Shown in pieces: positions 49,408-52,453 of a stretch of DNA of 52,453 bases. This DNA comes from Nitrospirota bacterium (lineage in GTDB: Bacteria > Nitrospirota > JACRHJ01): positions 1 to 52,453 of the forward strand of contig JACRHJ010000059.1 of the NCBI GenBank assembly GCA_016212105.1, given 5' to 3'. Under the pieces are notes generated by a model. The model ran no database searches and was not told where the DNA came from. It saw only the letters and a list, made by a program, of their open reading frames with translations. The first letter of the stretch is position 1. Every line of letters starts with the position of its first letter. Made by a program: the position numbers and the translations under genes.

Positions 49408-49719
49408 ATGTACGCAATAGTCATGACGGGCGGCAAACAGTACAAAGTAGCGCCCGGAGATACGTTCAAGGTTGAGACGCTCGAGGGCGAAAAGGGCGCG
49501 GTTGTCGAGCTTTCCGATGTGCTTCTGGTAGAGAACGACGGCGCTGTTACCGTCGGCGCGCCCAGGGTTTCCGGCGCGAAGGTGACCGCCGAGGTCGTCC
49601 GCCAGGGTCGCGGCAAGAAGGTCCTCGTCTTTAAGCACAAGAGGCGCAAGAGCTACCGCAAGATGAACGGCCACAGGCAGAACTTCACCGAGCTTCTGGT
49701 CAAGTCGATCACCGCCTAA
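49408..49719 (+). CDS. rplU: 50S ribosomal protein L21
   Basis: 103 residues from ATG 49408 (GGAGG upstream; a longer frame from 49294 is ignored). MYAIVMTGGKQYKVAPGD, then VLLVEND and the C-terminal signature VLVFKHKRRKSYRKMNGHRQ are unmistakable. Assembles on 23S rRNA. First gene of the rplU-rpmA-obgE cluster. Confidence 0.97.
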   Translation: MYAIVMTGGKQYKVAPGDTFKVETLEGEKGAVVELSDVLLVENDGAVTVGAPRVSGAKVTAEVVRQGRGKKVLVFKHKRRKSYRKMNGHRQNFTELLVKSITA

Positions 49720-49853
49720 TCCGGGCAAGGGGGCAAGTGGGCGGGTGGGCTGAATGGCCCGGCGGTTTACGAGAGTGATACACGGGTAACGGTGCGCATC
49801 TGCTTGAACATGATGCTCCGGCCCGCACTAAGATATTCAGGAGGATTTGAGAA

Positions 49854-50120
49854 ATGGCACATAAAAAAGGCGTCGGCAGCTCCAGAAACGGACGCGATTC
49901 CAACCCGCAGATGCTTGGCGTCAAGCGTTTCGGCGGCGAGTTCGTCTCCGGCGGCAGCATAATAGTAAGGCAGAGGGGCACGAAGATCCACCCGGGCACC
50001 AACGTCGGCATCGGCAAGGACGACACGCTCTACGCAAAGGTCGAGGGCGTCGTGACCTTCGAGCGGTACAGCAAGCTGAAGAAGAAGGTCAGCGTGTATC
50101 CCCTCCAGGCCGAGGCGTAG
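49854..50120 (+). CDS. rpmA: 50S ribosomal protein L27
   Basis: 88 residues, ATG behind [35 protein letters not shown] is the family signature, with [11 protein letters not shown] next. The mature start needs no processing here (no Firmicutes-type leader). It ends in a strong terminator. Confidence 0.97.
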   Translation: MAHKKGVGSSRNGRDSNPQMLGVKRFGGEFVSGGSIIVRQRGTKIHPGTNVGIGKDDTLYAKVEGVVTFERYSKLKKKVSVYPLQAEA

Positions 50121-50148
50121 TCAGTCCGGGTTGCAGCAGGATTATGAG

Positions 50149-50177
50149 GCCCCGCCGTCTTACGGCGGGGCTTTTTT
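50149..50177 (+). terminator. Rho-independent terminator of rpmA
   Basis: Ten-base stem GCCCCGCCGT / ACGGCGGGGC (50149-50171) with loop CTT, followed by six T. Confidence 0.92.
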
Positions 50178-50179
50178 GT

Positions 50180-50208
50180 TTGATTTTCAATGCGGTTTGC
50201 GTTATTTT
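50180..50208 (+). promoter_or_regulatory. Possible promoter of obgE
   Basis: -35 TTGATT (50180-50185), a 17-base spacer, -10 TATTTT (50203-50208), just past the rpmA terminator and only 11 bases before the start. Confidence 0.4.
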
Positions 50209-50219
50209 AGGGGAACATT

Positions 50220-51317
50220 ATGTTTGTGGATTTAGTCAAGATATACGTCAAGGCGGGCGACGGGGGGCGCGGCTGCGTCAGCTTCCGCAGGGAGATGTAC
50301 GTCCCCAAGGGCGGCCCGGACGGCGGCGACGGCGGCAAGGGCGGAAACGTCATAGTAAAGGCCAACCCGCAGCTGAACACCCTGCTCGACCACCGGTACC
50401 AGCAGCACTACTACTGCAAGGACGGCAACGACGGCGGCGGCAAGCAGAAGTCCGGCCATGAGAGCGCGGACGTCATCGTCTGGGTGCCGGTCGGGACTCT
50501 CATAAGGGACCTGGACACCGGCGAGGTGCTGGGCGACCTGACCGAGCCGGGCCAGGAGGCTATAGTCGCCAGGGGCGGCAGGGGCGGGAAGGGCAACACC
50601 TTCTTCAAGACCTCGACAAACCAGGCACCGAGGCACGCCCAGCCGGGCGAGCCGGGCGACGAGAAGACCATACAGCTGGAGCTGAAGCTGCTCGCGGACG
50701 TCGGCCTCATAGGCCTCCCGAACGCGGGCAAGTCCACGCTCATATCCGTCATAACCTCGGCCAGGCCCAAGATTGCCGACTACCCGTTCACGACGCTCGT
50801 GCCGAATTTGGGCGTGGTAAAGCTCGCCAACTACAAGAGCTTCGTCGTCGCGGACATACCCGGCCTCATCGAGGGCGCAAGCTCCGGAGCGGGGCTTGGC
50901 TCGCAGTTCCTTCGGCATGTCGAGCGCACCAAGATGCTCCTGCATCTCGTGGACGTCTCGTCGCTGTCGGTTGAGGAGCCGGTCAAAAGCTTCGACACGA
51001 TTAACGAGGAGCTTCGGCTCCACAACCCCGAGCTTATGGAGCGCGAGATGGTCGCGGTAGCGACCAAAATAGACTCGCTCGAAGAGCCGGAGCGGCTCGA
51101 AAACCTGCGCGAGCACTGCCGGGAGGTCGGCGTCCCGTTCTTCGCTGTGTCTTCCGCGACGCACGACGGGATAGACGACCTCCTCGCGTTCGTTTCGGAA
51201 AAGCTTGAGAAGATGAAGGCGGAGGAGGCCGAGGCAAAGGCCGAGGCGGATGCGATTGCCGCGAGGGAGCGGAGGATGTCCGAGGCGGCGGCTGAGACTG
51301 CCCCAGCCTCAGAATAA
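50220..51317 (+). CDS. obgE: Obg-family GTPase ObgE/CgtA
   Basis: 365 residues. Glycine-rich Obg fold at 1-158 (GRGCVSFRREMYVPKGGP, DGGDGGKGGNV), then the G domain with G1 GLPNAGKST at 165-173, DIPGLIEGASSGAGLG (G3) and TKIDS (G4). The C-terminal ~45 residues are an acidic, Ala/Glu-rich tail. It acts in 50S maturation and stringent response. It follows rpmA in the conserved order; proB, which often comes next, is absent and a repeat block follows. Confidence 0.97.
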   Translation: MFVDLVKIYVKAGDGGRGCVSFRREMYVPKGGPDGGDGGKGGNVIVKANPQLNTLLDHRYQQHYYCKDGNDGGGKQKSGHESADVIVWVPVGTLIRDLDTGEVLGDLTEPGQEAIVARGGRGGKGNTFFKTSTNQAPRHAQPGEPGDEKTIQLELKLLADVGLIGLPNAGKSTLISVITSARPKIADYPFTTLVPNLGVVKLANYKSFVVADIPGLIEGASSGAGLGSQFLRHVERTKMLLHLVDVSSLSVEEPVKSFDTINEELRLHNPELMEREMVAVATKIDSLEEPERLENLREHCREVGVPFFAVSSATHDGIDDLLAFVSEKLEKMKAEEAEAKAEADAIAARERRMSEAAAETAPASE

Positions 51318-51440
51318 GGTTGTCATTGCGAGGAGCAACGCGACGCGGCAATCTCCTCCTTTCGTCATTCCCGCGAAGGCGGGAATCCAGGAATTCTTCT
51401 TCGCTTGTCATTCTGAGCGAAGCGAAGAATCCGCCTGTAT
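51318..51440. repeat. Dispersed repeats after obgE
   Basis: 51320-51353 (GTCATTGCGAGGAGCAACGC), 51364-51392 (CGTCATTCCCGCGAAGGCGG) and 51406-51435 (TCATTCTGAGCGAAGCGAAG), three families in a row. Confidence 0.85.
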
Positions 51441-51534
51441 CAAATAATTGGAGGGGCGCGGATTCCGCGCCCGCACCTTGTGTTGTGATATCCGTGAAGG
51501 CGAGAATTCAGGATTATCCAAGGTAACCCGTAAA

Positions 51535-52254
51535 ATGAAGGCAACCAAAAAACCAGTAAGACAACACTGGGTATCCCAGTTTTATTTGCGTTATTTTTCG
51601 ACTCCAGAAACTAGAAATGACAAGAATCCTCATGTGTGGATATTCTCAAAGAATAGTGAAGACGGGAATCCTTGTGAGGTAGGCATTAAAGATATATGTG
51701 CTCAGCGTTACTTGTGTTCGCCAAAAGACGAATCTGGCACTCGTCAGTGGGATGTGGATGATAAAATAGGCGGAATAGAGACGCTTCTGGGTGTGATATG
51801 GCCATCACTTGCAAACGACTTTGTTGACCTCGGGCTTGAGTCTATAAGAAAAGCAGTTTCGCTGTTTATCGCTATTATGATTTTACGACACCCAGATAAC
51901 ATAAATGCCGTTACTGAAATACATTCCAAGTTGTTTGATTTCTATGAACAATTCCCCAAAAACCAAGATGGAAATCCAAATCTCGATGAATTAGATATAC
52001 AACATGAATTTTACATGGCAGATACAAGCAACTGGGATGAATACAATAATTGCTCCGCTGATGAACATCATCGGTTCTTTGTAGATTTTATTCAATCAGA
52101 CGCAAGGAGGCTTGCTGAAATATTAAAGAATAAGCGCTGGTCGATAGTTGTAAGCGAGGAGCCAGTCTTTATTACCTCCGATAATCCAGTTTGTAAGATG
52201 CATCAAAGCAAGTCAATATTCGGTTTCCGTACTATTAACCCGGTGGATATTTAG
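51535..52254 (+). pseudogene. DUF4238-like protein, 3' end replaced by IS sequence
   Basis: 239 residues from ATG 51535. The opening RQHWVSQFYLRYFS is the signature of DUF4238, and the later part contains SDNPV. It is AT-rich, unlike obgE, so likely acquired. The last residues, NPVDI, come from the insertion-sequence end that enters at the TA at 52233-52234, so the native C-terminus is missing. The same five-residue ending, PVDI plus stop, appears in the truncated gene at the left edge. Some DUF4238 genes are found in defence contexts, but a function cannot be assigned. Confidence 0.65.
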
Positions 52255-52314
52255 TGCAATCCATCTCTATTTGTGATATAGTGTCGGTCATGGAAAAGAC
52301 CGACGCACGCAAGT
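52235..52314 (+). mobile_element. First 80 bases of an IS630-like element, interrupted by a second copy
   Basis: Begins after the TA at 52233-52234 with TTAACCCGG and contains the transposase start ATG at 52290 (MEKTDARK). It breaks off inside the Leu9 codon TTA, where another element begins at a TA (52315-52316). Confidence 0.7.
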
Positions 52315-52316
52315 TA

Positions 52317-52453
52317 TTAACCCGGTGGATATTTAGTGCAATCCATCTCTATTTGTGATATAGTGTCGGTCATGGAAAAGACCGACGCACGCAAGTTAAA
52401 CAAAGCATCAAAGTACGAGCTTCGCAAGCAGGTAATCCGCCTTCGCAATAAGG
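52317..52453 (+). mobile_element. Second IS630-like element inserted in the first (contig edge)
   Basis: Starts with TTAACCCGG right after TA and repeats the first 80 bases exactly, then continues into the transposase. The window ends inside it. It is the inverted match of the left end (7-140). Confidence 0.7.
52372..52453 (+). CDS. IS630-like transposase, N-terminal fragment (runs off the contig)
   Basis: ATG 52372, about 27 codons before the edge, identical in protein sequence to the fragment at 1-88. The winged helix-turn-helix start is visible; the DDE domain is beyond the contig. GTGTCGGTC precedes the ATG without a good Shine-Dalgarno. Confidence 0.65.
   Translation, partial: MEKTDARKLNKASKYELRKQVIRLRNK

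Noticed and set aside
52233..52396. CRISPR or satellite repeat at the right end
   Set aside because: There are only two units of 82 bases with no spacer; nested IS insertion explains them, and an assembly artefact remains possible.

Overview
The window looks like a contig from a GC-rich bacterium, probably environmental. Codon choice is unusual for high GC: AGG for Arg and ATA for Ile are common. The gene set (2-subunit glycine dehydrogenase gcvPA, a LapA/LapB-type TPR protein, HEAT plus HD-GYP operon, and the order aminotransferase-hom-thrC-apgM-lysC) resembles Desulfobacterota (old Deltaproteobacteria) or Nitrospirota. That taxonomic guess is inference and weak. There is no CRISPR array, prophage or rRNA.

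Layout. Positions 1-143 and 52235-52453 are outward-facing 5' ends of the same IS630-like element, so the contig breaks in a repeat at both ends and each edge gene is truncated. 124-5000: truncated membrane gene, tRNA-Val, a Lys/Ala-rich small protein, a ferritin-like protein, a BPL_N/DJ-1-like protein, two paralogous membrane proteins and an acetoacetate-decarboxylase-like protein. 5261-14809 (minus): operon dnaB / TPR-cNMP protein / ABC-F ATPase, then gcvPA, gcvT, cobD-like and tRNA-Thr. 14971-19348 (plus): rplI, Na/Pi cotransporter-PhoU, RRM protein, alr. 19659-22181: cNMP protein and an accessory block (HEPN-MNT pair, hicBA, a PD-(D/E)XK-like gene). 22194-29864: proA, nadD-rsfS-rlmH, fused LapA-LapB, gpmI, comF, FHA protein. 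29979-34971 (minus): DUF45 metalloprotease, HD-GYP, HEAT protein and a PHP protein. 35189-48495: lipA, then the threonine/lysine-family operon with accessory genes at most of its junctions. 48647-51317: vapBC (minus), then rplU-rpmA-obgE. 51535-52254: DUF4238 gene cut by the IS.

The most interesting observation concerns toxin-antitoxin (TA) modules. Two tandem TA modules between thrC and the next genes (mntA/hepT and higBA) are each followed by an extra copy of the last ~40 bases of thrC, stop codon included. A hicBA module at 20912-21419 is likewise followed by an extra 52-base copy of the 3' end of the gene in front of it. The copies differ almost only at third codon positions, so they look like diverged gene ends rather than fresh duplications. 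This suggests cassettes that sit behind a gene and carry a copy of its 3' end. Seven TA-type loci occur in 52 kb.

Many intergenic spaces are filled by short palindromic dispersed repeats of several families. They account for every gene-free stretch over 300 bases. Strong sigma70-type promoters (TTGACA, 17 bases, TATAAT-like) are visible before several housekeeping genes.
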